Of a stretch of 24,835 nt of DNA, positions 1 through 7,805 are shown piece after piece. This DNA is from an uncultured Collinsella sp. (GTDB lineage Bacteria > Actinomycetota > Coriobacteriia > Coriobacteriales > Coriobacteriaceae), in assembly GCA_900547765.1 (NCBI GenBank), contig URIA01000033.1, positions 1 to 24,835 of the forward strand, given 5' to 3'. The notes beneath the pieces were generated by a model. That model was not told where the DNA came from and did no database searches. It saw nothing but the letters and a program-made list of their open reading frames with translations. Positions within the stretch are counted from its first letter, which is position 1; every line of letters begins with the position of its first letter. The position numbers were made by a program, and so were the translations under genes.

Positions 1-1
1 G

Positions 2-226
2 CCCAAGCCTCAGCCTAAGAAAGCCGCCCGCACCAAGCCCGCCGAGCCCACGCCGAGCCGTGACGAGATGACCTTTGCCCAGCGCATGGTTACCTCCAAG
101 GAACCTACGGGCGAGAACGAGATCCCTGGCATGGCGCCGGCTCAAAAAATCATCATTGTCCTTGCCCTCATCGCGTTTGTCATCTTTATGGGCTACACGA
201 TCCTGACCAGCATGGGCCTGCTCTAA
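2..226 (+). CDS. C-terminal part of a small single-TM hypothetical protein (5' end outside window)
   Basis: An open frame enters from the left edge and stops with TAA at 224-226, giving 74 visible residues. The visible N-terminal part is rich in Lys, Pro and Ala (PKPQPKKAARTKPAEPTPSR), followed by a short polar stretch and one hydrophobic segment near the C terminus (KIIIVLALIAFVIFMGYTIL), with only a few residues after it. This is the layout of a small tail-anchored membrane protein with a basic, disordered cytoplasmic region. I do not recognise a family and assign no function. The next gene, pncB, starts 85 bases downstream on the same strand. Without the 5' end the true length is unknown. 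Confidence 0.7.
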   Translation, partial: PKPQPKKAARTKPAEPTPSRDEMTFAQRMVTSKEPTGENEIPGMAPAQKIIIVLALIAFVIFMGYTILTSMGLL

Positions 227-310
227 CCGATTTGCATCGGGCGTCATGTCCGAACACTCTGCCCTTGTCCAACCCTCAAATTCTGTACCACACATCCGAA
301 AGGTCGCCCC

Positions 311-1816
311 ATGGCTTTGACCGACATCTCGCATCCCACCGACATTGCAATGCTCACCGATCTGTACGAGCTCACTATGGCCCAGGGCCTGTGGGAGAGC
401 GGCAAGGCCAATGAGCAGGGTTGTTTTACCGCGTTTTACCGCGACCATCCCTTTGGCAGCGCCTATGCCGTCATGTGCGGCACCGCCGAACTGCCCGAGC
501 TGGTCGAGAATCTGCGCTTTACGCCCGAGGACATCGACTACCTCGCCTCGCTCCAGGCCCCTGCCGGCGGCGCGATGTTCAAACCTGGATTCCTCGACTA
601 CCTGCGCGATTTTCGTGCGCATGTAAACATCGACGCCGTGCCCGAGGGCGAGCTCGTCTTTCCTCGCGAGCCCATGGTGCGCGTCACCGGCCCCGCGCTG
701 GAATGCCAGCTGCTCGAGACGGCGCTGCTCAACATCGTCGGGTTCCAGACGCTTGTCGCCACCAAGACGGCGCGCGTGGTGCTCGCCGCCGACGGTCGTC
801 CCGTGGCGGAGTTTGGCCTGCGTCGAGCCCAGGGTCCCGATGGCGGCCTGGCCGTTGCGCGCGCGAGCTACGTTGCCGGCTGCTCCTCTACGTCCAATGT
901 GCTCGCCGGCCGCCGTTACGGTATTCCCGTCTTTGGCACGCATGCGCACAGCTGGGTGATGAGCTTCGATTCCGAGCTCGAGGCCTTCCGCGCCTTTGCT
1001 AAGTCGAGCCCCAAGAACTGTACGCTGCTCATCGACACCTATGACGTGCGCGAGGGCTGCGAGCATGCCATTACGGTTGCCAAGGAGATGGAGGCGGTGG
1101 GCGAGCGTCTGTCGGCTATTCGCATCGACTCCGGCGACCTCGCCAAGCTCTCCAAGTATGTTCGCGGCCGTTTTGATACCGAGGGCCTGCCCTATGTGGG
1201 GATCTCGGTTTCCAACGATCTTGACGAGTACACGATTCAGTCGCTGCTCGACCAGGGCGCTCCCATCGATAGCTTTGGCGTGGGCACCAAGCTCGCGACC
1301 TGCTACGACCAGCCGGCGCTGGGCGGCGTGTACAAGCTTTCCGCCCGCCGTGCGAGCGAGGCAGATCCATGGACGCCGGTGGTCAAGCTCTCCGAGCAGC
1401 CCTACAAGCGCACGATCCCGGGCGTGCAACGCGTGCGCCGTTATTACGACGGCTTTGGCGGCCCGGTCTGCGACATGATCTACGACGAGGACCATCTGGC
1501 GGGGGAGGGCGCTGCGCGCGGCAATACCCTCGTGGCCGTGAATGATGCCGCCCTGGTGACCGACGTGTCCGAACTTGAGTATCGCGAGCTGCTGGTGCCG
1601 ATCGTGCGCGATGGCAGTGCGGTGGCTCCGCGTGAGAGCATCCAGGACGCGCGCGAGCGCTGTGCTTGGGCGCTCGATCATCTGGACGCAGCTTTCAAGC
1701 GCTTCCTGTACCCGCAGACCTATGTGGTGGGCATGGAGCAGGGCCTGGCTCAGGTGCGCGACGAGCTCGTGCGCAAGAACATGGCCGCGGCTTCTGCCTT
1801 TCCCTGGGCTCACTAA
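311..1816 (+). CDS. pncB: Nicotinate phosphoribosyltransferase
   Basis: This 501-aa protein converts nicotinate and PRPP to nicotinate mononucleotide with ATP hydrolysis, the entry step of the Preiss-Handler NAD salvage route in the cytoplasm. Family hallmarks are present: the N-terminal TDLYELTMAQGLW block (from residue 16), the GTHAHS motif at 209-214 whose His-213 fits the conserved catalytic (phosphorylated) His, the phosphate-binding IRIDSGDL at 270-277, and GVGTKLATCYD further on. The length fits the bacterial enzyme. The ATG at 311 was chosen because GAAAGG lies about 9 nt upstream and the family alignment begins there. It is followed after 79 bases by proB on the same strand. No terminator is obvious between them, so read-through is possible although the pathways are unrelated. 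Confidence 0.95.
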   Translation: MALTDISHPTDIAMLTDLYELTMAQGLWESGKANEQGCFTAFYRDHPFGSAYAVMCGTAELPELVENLRFTPEDIDYLASLQAPAGGAMFKPGFLDYLRDFRAHVNIDAVPEGELVFPREPMVRVTGPALECQLLETALLNIVGFQTLVATKTARVVLAADGRPVAEFGLRRAQGPDGGLAVARASYVAGCSSTSNVLAGRRYGIPVFGTHAHSWVMSFDSELEAFRAFAKSSPKNCTLLIDTYDVREGCEHAITVAKEMEAVGERLSAIRIDSGDLAKLSKYVRGRFDTEGLPYVGISVSNDLDEYTIQSLLDQGAPIDSFGVGTKLATCYDQPALGGVYKLSARRASEADPWTPVVKLSEQPYKRTIPGVQRVRRYYDGFGGPVCDMIYDEDHLAGEGAARGNTLVAVNDAALVTDVSELEYRELLVPIVRDGSAVAPRESIQDARERCAWALDHLDAAFKRFLYPQTYVVGMEQGLAQVRDELVRKNMAAASAFPWAH

Positions 1817-1895
1817 TTCTTTGGGCGGTAGGGGCGAGTCACGCTCCCTTGGCCGCCAGCTCGGCCGTTCGCTGAACAGTTGATTGGTTTGACGT

Positions 1896-3023
1896 ATGAC
1901 GACTTCTTATAAAACGATGGTGGTAAAGATCGGTTCGTCCACGGTTGTGGGCGCCGATGGCAAGGTCAACCGCTCTTTTATCGGCGGGCTTGCCGATCAG
2001 GCCGCAGCCCTGCGCAAGCTCGGCTGGCGTCTGGTCGTGGTGAGCTCGGGCGCTATCGCCTGCGGCTATCCCGTGCTGGGCTTCGACCGCAAGCCGGTCG
2101 GCGACCTGCCGAGCCTGCAGGCCTGCGCCTCGGCTGGTCAGTGCATCATCTCGTCGGCCTACGACGAGGAGTTTCATGCGCGCGACCTGCTCACCTCGCT
2201 CGTGCTGCTCACGCGCCACGATACGACCCGCCGCACGTCTTACCTGCACGCGCGCGACGCCCTGCTGCGCCTCGTGGAGCTTGGCGTGGTGCCGGTCGTC
2301 AACGAGAACGATACCGTTACCGTCGATGAGATTAAGTTTGGCGACAACGACACACTGGCGGCGCTTGTGAGCTGCCTGGTTTCTGCCGATCTGTGCGTGA
2401 CGCTCTCGGACATCGATGGTCTCTATACTGCCAATCCGCATGAGGACCCCACGGCCGAGTTTGTTCCTGTCGTGCATAAGATCGATGCCAAGATTATTGC
2501 CTCGGCGGGCGATTCTTCCACATCGGTGGGCACGGGCGGCATGATTACCAAGATCCGCGCGAGCCGCATCCTGATGACGGCGGGCATTCAGAGCGTGATT
2601 TGCTCGGGCGAGGAGCCCGATGCGCTCGTGCGCCTCGCCCGCGGCGAGAGCGTGGGCACGCTGTTCGATCCGCCGGCGGAGCGTCTGGAAATCGCACCCC
2701 GCAAGCTGTGGATCGCACTGGGCGACAAGGCGCATGGCTCGGTGACGGTCGATGATGGTGCTGCGAAGGCGCTGGTCAGCCGTGGCTCTTCCTTGCTTGC
2801 GGTGGGTATTCGCGAGGTCGATGGCCAGTTTGCCGAGGGCGATGTGCTCGATGTGTGCGATCCGAGCGGTATGGTCGTCGCCCGCGGTATCGCCGAGGCC
2901 GATTCGGACGTGCTGGAACTTGCCGCCGGCCGCCGCCAGGACCAGATCTCCAGCAACCGCCTGCTCGCTAACCTGGCCGAGAAGCCTGCGATCCATCGAG
3001 ACAACTTGATTGTATTTGCATAA
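1896..3023 (+). CDS. proB: Glutamate 5-kinase
   Basis: This 375-aa enzyme phosphorylates L-glutamate to gamma-glutamyl phosphate, the first and normally proline-feedback-inhibited step of proline synthesis. An amino-acid-kinase domain fills roughly residues 1-260, with the nucleotide-binding KIGSS at 11-15, VVSSGAI, VNENDTV (N136-D139) and the GTGGMITKI block. A PUA domain follows from about residue 270, so this is the full-length AAK-PUA form. The Shine-Dalgarno at the ATG at 1896 is weak; a second ATG lies at 1917, but starting there would remove the residues before the conserved VVKIGSS. The product is normally passed to ProA, encoded 1.5 kb downstream beyond an inverted pseudogene. A strong stem-loop starts immediately after the stop codon. 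Confidence 0.95.
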   Translation: MTTSYKTMVVKIGSSTVVGADGKVNRSFIGGLADQAAALRKLGWRLVVVSSGAIACGYPVLGFDRKPVGDLPSLQACASAGQCIISSAYDEEFHARDLLTSLVLLTRHDTTRRTSYLHARDALLRLVELGVVPVVNENDTVTVDEIKFGDNDTLAALVSCLVSADLCVTLSDIDGLYTANPHEDPTAEFVPVVHKIDAKIIASAGDSSTSVGTGGMITKIRASRILMTAGIQSVICSGEEPDALVRLARGESVGTLFDPPAERLEIAPRKLWIALGDKAHGSVTVDDGAAKALVSRGSSLLAVGIREVDGQFAEGDVLDVCDPSGMVVARGIAEADSDVLELAAGRRQDQISSNRLLANLAEKPAIHRDNLIVFA

Positions 3024-3067
3024 AGAAAGACAGCGCTGCGGATCGTTTCCCGCAGCGCTGTCTTTCT
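3024..3067. terminator. Bidirectional terminator between proB and the convergent peptidase pseudogene
   Basis: A perfect 18-bp inverted repeat (arms 3024-3041 and 3050-3067) with an 8-nt loop starts directly after the proB stop. The outer part of the stem is A/T rich (AGAAAG/CTTTCT), which gives U-rich tails in both directions. It serves proB from the left and the minus-strand gene from the right. Confidence 0.88.
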
Positions 3068-3068
3068 C

Positions 3069-3122
3069 GTGCCGGCACCTGGGGACGTTCTTTTTGTGCC
3101 GGCAGGTGGGGACACTCCTTTG
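3069..3122 (-). repeat. Composite REP-like repeat, two GTCCC units with TGCCGGCA tails
   Basis: Read on the minus strand, two tandem units each contain GTCCCCA, two variable bases, then TGCCGGCAC. The two GTCCC heads are exactly 27 nt apart. The first head is preceded by CAAAGGAGT and the second by AAAGAAC. The element starts right after the TAG stop of the minus-strand peptidase pseudogene and ends just before the terminator. A relative with the same heads and spacing but different tails lies at 10836-10890. Confidence 0.75.
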
Positions 3123-4431
3123 CTAGAAGATCTGGCGCAGGTCTCCGCGGTTGAGGGCTTCGTCGAAGAGGCGCTTGAACACCACGCTGCCGTGCAGGCC
3201 GTCGTGCTCGAACTCGTTGGTTACCCAGGCATGCGAGTTGCCCACGCGGCTGAGCGTGTCGAGCTGCAGGTCCGAATCCACGTACATGTCGTCGAAATAC
3301 ACCGCGGCCTGGAGCGGCACTTCGTTGCAGGCCAGGCGCTGCGGGTCGTAGATCTTGTCCCAGCTTGTGTCTTCCATCAGCAGGTCCATGGCGGGCTTGA
3401 AGGGCTTGAGCTCGGGCATCTGCTCGAACATCCACGGGAACATGGCCTCGCCGGTAAACATGAGCGGGCGCGCGAGGGTGTCGAACTCGGCGCGATGGGC
3501 CTTCTCCTCTGCCGCGGCCCAGCGAATGGGCATTGTGTCGCCGTCGGCGTAGATGAACTCCTGCAGTGTCCAGTACAGCGGGTTTGTACGCGTGTTGGTG
3601 CGCTCGAAGGCGCGCATCAAAAAGCTGTCAGATACCGAGGCGCCGCAGGTCAGCGTGCCGTCGCCGTCAACAAAAGCGTGATCGATAATCCAATGCATGC
3701 GCTCAAAGCTCGGCTTCATGCCAAAGTCGCTGCCCATAAGCTGCAGGCGCTCCACCGTCATTGGCGAGCCGTCGGGCAGCGCGGGCTTCTGTTTCTCAAG
3801 CGCATCGGCCAGGGCTGCCACGCGCTCGACGTCGGCGGGGTAGCGGTCGTAATACTGCTGCGTCTTGGCTGCCATGCGTGGGAAGGTGTGCGCGTAGACC
3901 TCGCTGGCGCTCGCCGGCACGTGCGGAATGCCGCCGCAGGTAAAGCTTGCCGCCACGCCCTCGGGGAAGAGCGACAGATAGCTCAGCGTCAAAAAGCCGC
4001 CGTAGCTCTGGCCGAGCGTGACCCACGGCCGTTGCGCGATCGCCCAAGGCGGCAATCGTGCGCCCGTCCACGCAGCTACTGCGTCCGGTGCCACGCTGGT
4101 CGGGAAGGACCACGCGGAAGTGCTTGACGGCCTCCTCGATCCAGCCGTCGCTTGTGGGCGACAGCGGACGCGGGCTCTCGCCACCGGGGCCGCCCTGCAA
4201 AAACAGGAGCAGCGGCAGATCGTCGTTGATGCGGTCGGGCGCGCAAACCACGCGGTAGAAGAGCTTGATGCTCTCGGGCGCGCCGGCGATTGGTGCCGGC
4301 ATAGCGCCGCGGCGCATGGTGCTGCCGACGGCCAGGAGCATCGGCTCCAGGCCGCGCCAGTCAAGGGGGACGTCGATGCTGTGGTCCTCGACGTAAAGGC
4401 CGGGGACGTGGTACGAAGTGATGAGGGCCAT
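3123..4431 (-). pseudogene. Broken proline iminopeptidase (alpha/beta hydrolase, S33 family)
   Basis: The N-terminal part reads in one frame from ATG 4431 (MALITSYHVPG..., with LLLFLQGGPGG, the oxyanion-hole HGGPG-like motif, and VVLPDQRGTGRSS). The C-terminal part, starting with WVTLGQSYGGF (nucleophile elbow, Ser in GQSYGG) and running to RQIF, is in another frame. The switch lies at about 4020-4050. From my knowledge of S33 prolyl aminopeptidases about 30 residues normally separate the GTGRS and W-LGQS blocks beyond what is left here, so an out-of-frame internal deletion of very roughly 80-90 bases fits better than a single-base error. The late Asp (YFDDMYVD) and His (EHDGLH) of the triad are still present. 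The family releases N-terminal proline from peptides. GGAAG lies upstream of the ATG. The break looks recent because both halves remain well conserved. Confidence 0.82.
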
Positions 4432-4469
4432 GTGAGTCTTCCGTTCGTTGCGGTGTTTCGGGTTGACCA

Positions 4470-4500
4470 ATTCTACCGCCGCGGGCGAGGCCATGTGCAA
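4470..4500 (-). promoter_or_regulatory. Possible promoter for the peptidase pseudogene
   Basis: On the minus strand TTGCAC (4495-4500) is followed after 19 nt by TAGAAT (4470-4475), about 40 nt upstream of the ATG at 4431. The -10 is good but the spacer is longer than ideal, so this is tentative. Confidence 0.3.
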
Positions 4501-4543
4501 ATCGGCTACCATGGTTGCAAACTTCTAGGAGAAAGGGCCGCCC

Positions 4544-5830
4544 ATGTCGGTCGATATAGCCACGTATGTCCACGATCTTGCCGTTGCCGCCAAGGCAGCG
4601 TCGGCCTCGCTTGCCACGGCGAGCAACGAGCAGCGTCAGGAGGCCGTGCGCGCCATGGCCGCAGCACTGCGCAACGGTGTCGACTCCATCGTCGCCGCCA
4701 ACGAGCTCGATATGTCCGCCGCGCGCGATGCGGGTACCTCGGCCGGACTGCTCGATCGCCTGCTGCTGACGCCCGAGCGCGTCGAGGGCATGGCCGCCGG
4801 CCTGGAAAAGCTCGCCGAGCTGCCCGATCCCGTGGGCCGCGTGCTCGACCACCGCGTGCTTGCAAGCGGCGTGGACCTGACCCGTGTGAGTGTGCCGCTG
4901 GGCCTGGTCGCTATGGTCTACGAGGCGCGCCCCAACGTGACGGCCGACGCCGCGGGCATCTGCATCCGCACCGGCAACGCCTGCATTCTGCGCGGCGGCT
5001 CGCTGGCCTATCACTCGTGTGCCATGATCGCCGAGCTGCTGGCCGATGCGCTCGAGGCCAAGGGCTTCCCGCGCGAGGCCGTGTCGATGATCGAGTCCAC
5101 CGACCGCGAGGCCACCGGCGAGCTCATGAAGCTCCGCGGTATTGTCGACGTACTCATTCCGCGCGGCGGTGCAGGCCTGATCCAGCGCTGCGTGCGCGAG
5201 TCGCTTGTGCCGGTGATCGAGACGGGCACGGGCAACTGTCACATCTACGTGCATGAATCCGCCGACTTCGATAAAGCGCTCAACATTATCGTCAATGCCA
5301 AGACCCAGCGTGTAGGCGTGTGCAATGCCGCCGAGTCGCTGCTGGTCGACCGTGCCGTGGCCGATGCGTTTTTGCCCGCGGTCGTGGCCGTGCTGCATGA
5401 CCACGGCGTGCTCATTCACGGCGACGAGGCCACGTGCGCCGCATGCGCCGACGCCGGGCTTGCCGAGGGCGATGACTACGTTGCCGCGACTGAGGAGGAC
5501 TGGGGTCGCGAGTATCTGGCGCTCGAGATGAGCGTGAAGGTCGTGGCGAACGAGGACGAGGCCATCGCGCACATCAACCGCTACGGCACGATGCACTCCG
5601 AGGCCATCGTTGCAGAGGACACGGATGCTTGCGAGCGCTTCCTGGACGAGGTCGATGCCTCGGCCGTGTATGCCAACGCCAGCACGCGCTTTACCGACGG
5701 CGGCGAGTTTGGCCTGGGCGCCGAGATTGGCATCTCGACCCAAAAGCTCCACGCCCGCGGCCCCTTTGCCGCCGAGGCCCTCACCACCTACAAATACAAG
5801 CTCCGCGGCACCGGCCAGGTCCGTCCCTAA
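4544..5830 (+). CDS. proA: Gamma-glutamyl phosphate reductase (glutamate-5-semialdehyde dehydrogenase)
   Basis: This 428-aa protein reduces gamma-glutamyl phosphate to glutamate 5-semialdehyde with NADPH, the second step of proline synthesis. It is a member of the aldehyde dehydrogenase superfamily. Visible motifs are VPLGLVAMVYEARPNVT and RGGSLAYHS in the cofactor domain, LIPRGGAGLI, the ETGTGNCHIYVH block, and the catalytic cysteine at residue 260 within GVCNAAES, then FTDGGEFGLGAEIGIST and a C-terminal ALTTYKYKLRGTG. The length is normal. The start at 4544 has a strong AGGAGAAAGG ribosome site. Its partner proB lies upstream, separated by an inverted pseudogene, so proA needs its own promoter. 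The TAA stop overlaps the first base of a 44-nt repeat, followed by a terminator. Confidence 0.96.
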   Translation: MSVDIATYVHDLAVAAKAASASLATASNEQRQEAVRAMAAALRNGVDSIVAANELDMSAARDAGTSAGLLDRLLLTPERVEGMAAGLEKLAELPDPVGRVLDHRVLASGVDLTRVSVPLGLVAMVYEARPNVTADAAGICIRTGNACILRGGSLAYHSCAMIAELLADALEAKGFPREAVSMIESTDREATGELMKLRGIVDVLIPRGGAGLIQRCVRESLVPVIETGTGNCHIYVHESADFDKALNIIVNAKTQRVGVCNAAESLLVDRAVADAFLPAVVAVLHDHGVLIHGDEATCAACADAGLAEGDDYVAATEEDWGREYLALEMSVKVVANEDEAIAHINRYGTMHSEAIVAEDTDACERFLDEVDASAVYANASTRFTDGGEFGLGAEIGISTQKLHARGPFAAEALTTYKYKLRGTGQVRP

Positions 5831-5873
5831 ACCTACCAAAAAGGGACAGGTTTATTTTGGCAGGTTTTATCTG
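5830..5873 (+). repeat. 44-nt 3'-UTR repeat, copy A (after proA)
   Basis: The core begins AACCTACC at the proA stop codon, contains GGGACAGG, then TTTTGGCAGG, and ends TTTTATCTG. It matches copies at 6599-6642 and (inverted) 7806-7849 at 42-43 of 44 positions. The ends (CCAAAA and TTTTGG) are complementary, so the RNA could fold as an imperfect hairpin. It lies between the stop codon and the proA terminator. Confidence 0.85.
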
Positions 5874-5880
5874 CGGTTTT

Positions 5881-5908
5881 GCCGGGCACACGTTCGCCCG
5901 GCTTTTTT
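5881..5908 (+). terminator. Rho-independent terminator of proA
   Basis: A perfect 7-bp GC-only stem GCCGGGC/GCCCGGC (5881-5887 and 5896-5902) with an 8-nt loop is followed by six T residues. It starts 50 nt after the proA stop and just after repeat copy A. Confidence 0.88.
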
Positions 5909-6000
5909 CTCCTCAAACCTTTTCTGCCTTTCGGCTTGAGCCGCGGCGATATACGATAGTGACACCGTGTCCTAGCACCGAATCACCAGGAGGTATTGCC

Positions 6001-6600
6001 ATGTCCCAGACGCTTTCCGCCGGAATCACCCGCGACCGCGCGTTCGAACTGCTCAACGAGCACAACAAGGACCCGTTCCACATCACCCACGGTGAGACCG
6101 TCGAGGGCACCATGCGCTATTTTGCGCGCGAGTTCGACCCCGAGAACGAGGAGTTCTGGGGCATCGTCGGCCTGCTGCACGACTTGGATTGGGAGGAGCA
6201 TGAGGACGACCCCATGAACCACACCATCTATGCGGCCGAGATCCTTGAAGGCGAGGGCGCATCGCCCGAGCTCATCCGCGCTATCCAGACGCACACGTCC
6301 GATTTCAATGCTTCACTGCCTAAGCCCGAACTGCAGATGGAGAAGATTCTGTTTGCCTGCGACGAGCTCACCGGCTTGATCGGTGCCGCCGTCATCATGC
6401 GCCCAAGCAAGAGTGTCATGGACTTTACGACCAAGTCGCTCAAGAAGAAGTTCAAGGACAAACGCTTTGCCGCCGGCTGCTCGCGCGACGTGATTTCGCA
6501 GGGCGCCGAGATGCTGGGCTGGGAGCTCCCCGAGCTCTTTGACCGCACCATCGCGGCCATGCAGTCCTTCGCGCCCGACCGCGACACCTTCCAGGCCTAA
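6001..6600 (+). CDS. HD-domain phosphohydrolase-like protein
   Basis: The 199-aa protein carries an HD-type metal-binding core: a first His near H27/H30 (DPFHITHGE), the HD dyad H60-D61 in GLLHDLDWEEH, and later His residues including H98 (IQTHTSD). These are the ligands expected for a small metal-dependent HD/HDIG hydrolase, a superfamily acting mostly on phosphorylated nucleotides or related esters. The substrate here cannot be told. The ATG at 6001 is set by an excellent AGGAGGT ribosome site 7 nt upstream; a frame open further upstream runs through the proA tail and is not used. It stands alone, with terminators on both sides. The TAA stop overlaps the start of repeat copy B. Confidence 0.85.
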   Translation: MSQTLSAGITRDRAFELLNEHNKDPFHITHGETVEGTMRYFAREFDPENEEFWGIVGLLHDLDWEEHEDDPMNHTIYAAEILEGEGASPELIRAIQTHTSDFNASLPKPELQMEKILFACDELTGLIGAAVIMRPSKSVMDFTTKSLKKKFKDKRFAAGCSRDVISQGAEMLGWELPELFDRTIAAMQSFAPDRDTFQA

Positions 6601-6642
6601 CCTGCCAAAAAGGGACAGGTTTATTTTGGCATGTTTTATCTG
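6599..6642 (+). repeat. 44-nt 3'-UTR repeat, copy B (after the HD gene)
   Basis: The same element as 5830-5873, with one base different from the copy at 7806-7849 (GGCATG for GGCAGG). Its first two bases are the last two bases of the TAA stop of the HD gene. The terminator of that gene starts directly after it. It lies on the other side of the transposase from copy C, in inverted orientation. Confidence 0.85.
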
Positions 6643-6691
6643 CGGAAACGCCTCCGTTGTAGTTCTTAGCTGCGGAGGCGTTTCCGTTTTC
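6643..6691 (+). terminator. Rho-independent terminator of the HD gene
   Basis: A 14-bp perfect stem CGGAAACGCCTCCG/CGGAGGCGTTTCCG (6643-6656 and 6673-6686) with a 16-nt loop is followed by TTTTC. It directly abuts repeat copy B. Confidence 0.88.
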
Positions 6692-6732
6692 TTGTGACGC
6701 CTCGGGACTATTCTGTCGTTGCCGGCAGGTGA

Positions 6733-7491
6733 CTATGCGGCATTCTTTATAATCCACGTTCCCAACCCGGTTAATAACTGAACCTGTTTGATCGTCAGCC
6801 CTTCTTTTCGAAGGGCCAGTATCGCTTCGTTGCGAAGTGCCTTGGAGATGGATTTGAGTTCTGTGGGCGCACATCCCGCGACGTTTTGCACGACTGCCGC
6901 ACCAAATTCACTTAGATCTTCCTCTCGCACTTTTGCCGTTGCGCTCGGACGATAGGGCAGCGTGGGCACACTTTTCATGAACTTGAGATATGAGCGCGGC
7001 GTCGGAAAAAGTGCGTCGACAACGTCCCCGGTGACATGCGGCCGAGACCTTGCTCCCATTAGGTACTCACGATGGCTGCTCCATGGATAGTCGTCATATG
7101 TCGCCAGTCCTGCTTTTTGAGGATTCAAATGAATATATCGAATTGCTTCGAGCAGATACTCCTCCGATTTAATCGGCGAATCCCAGAAGCGCTCCTGAAA
7201 TACGTGGCCGATATGACCCGCGCGTGCATTGTACCTGCCCGCATACGATACGGCTATCGCGTGCATCGCGTCGCTCTTGCGGTCGTCCGGATCGTCGACG
7301 AGCAGATGAATGTGATTTCCCATAAGGCACCAAGCGATAAGCTCAATATTGTGTTTGGGGAGGATCGCATCGAGGATTTGAAGCAAGGCGATTCGGTCCT
7401 CGTCACCGTCAAACAGCAATTGCCCTCCGTTCCCGCGCAATGTGACGTGGAAAAAACCAGTCGGTGACTTTGAACGAGGTTTTCTCGGCAT
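6733..7491 (-). CDS. REP-associated tyrosine transposase (RAYT; Y1_Tnp, HUH nuclease)
   Basis: This 252-aa protein has the fold signature of single-strand HUH transposases related to IS200/IS605 TnpA: GFFHVTLRGN at the N terminus, the metal-binding H60-I-H62 motif in MGNHIHLLV, and a probable nucleophile Tyr-119 in AIRYIHLNPQKAGL. A C-terminal extension (about residues 208-250) looks like a helix-turn-helix (EGLTIKQVQLLTGLG), typical of the longer RAYT branch. RAYTs process REP palindromes at 5' tetranucleotide-type guide sequences and are usually single-copy domesticated genes. The ATG at 7491 has a strong AAGGAGG site. Inverted copies of the 44-nt repeat flank the gene, and no IS ends or target duplications are visible. 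The body looks intact. Confidence 0.88.
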   Translation of the reverse strand: MPRKPRSKSPTGFFHVTLRGNGGQLLFDGDEDRIALLQILDAILPKHNIELIAWCLMGNHIHLLVDDPDDRKSDAMHAIAVSYAGRYNARAGHIGHVFQERFWDSPIKSEEYLLEAIRYIHLNPQKAGLATYDDYPWSSHREYLMGARSRPHVTGDVVDALFPTPRSYLKFMKSVPTLPYRPSATAKVREEDLSEFGAAVVQNVAGCAPTELKSISKALRNEAILALRKEGLTIKQVQLLTGLGTWIIKNAA

Positions 7492-7738
7492 GGCCCCTCC
7501 TTTTAGCTCGGATGGGCTGAAGATACCTTATTGGGAGGTATTGGTTGTCGAGATTCAGTTCACCGACTATAGCTGCTACCTGCCGAAATGTTATTGCGTT
7601 TTCAAATTGATGCTTTTTAATGGTAATTGAGCGGGGTGAGAGCCCTCGATGCGGATGCGGACGTTGCCAGCGTCGAGCTGGATTGTTCTTGTGTGAAGAC
7701 GTCGCAAATGGGCTTCACGCATTTCTACGTAGATAGAA
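7492..7738. other. Upstream region of the transposase: dyads and doubtful small reading frames
   Basis: The transposase leader contains ATACCT-7-AGGTAT (7523-7541), 32 nt upstream of its start codon, and a possible -10 TATAGT on the minus strand (7565-7570). A perfect palindrome TCTACGTAGA lies at 7724-7733. Two short frames overlap: 7722-7591 on the minus strand (43 aa, ATG, no ribosome site) and 7627-7761 on the plus strand (44 codons, only TTG or GTG starts). Neither can be supported as a gene. The remainder shows nothing recognisable. Confidence 0.4.
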
Positions 7739-7781
7739 AAATGGCCGGGCGCTCAAAATAAAACGGAGCGCCCGGCCATTT
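7739..7781 (-). terminator. Terminator of the carD-like gene
   Basis: A perfect 16-bp stem AAATGGCCGGGCGCTC with its complement (7739-7754 and 7766-7781) has an 11-nt loop. On the minus strand the stem ends in ATTT followed by TTCTATC. It lies 25 nt beyond repeat copy C, downstream of the carD-like gene. Confidence 0.85.
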
Positions 7782-7805
7782 ACTAATTGTTCATCGACGT
7801 TTGGC

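Noticed and set aside
3069..5256. Long plus-strand frames opposite the peptidase pseudogene (3069-4127 and 4018-5256)
   Set aside because: They run antisense to recognisable peptidase sequence and out of frame through proA; the products show no motif.
4361..5839. 492-aa minus-strand frame opposite proA, and the 385-aa frame opposite proB
   Set aside because: Antisense shadows of GC-biased genes with no ribosome site or family pattern.
5629..6000. N-terminal extension of the HD gene into the proA end
   Set aside because: It would read proA out of frame and cross the repeat and terminator; the ATG at 6001 has a strong ribosome site.
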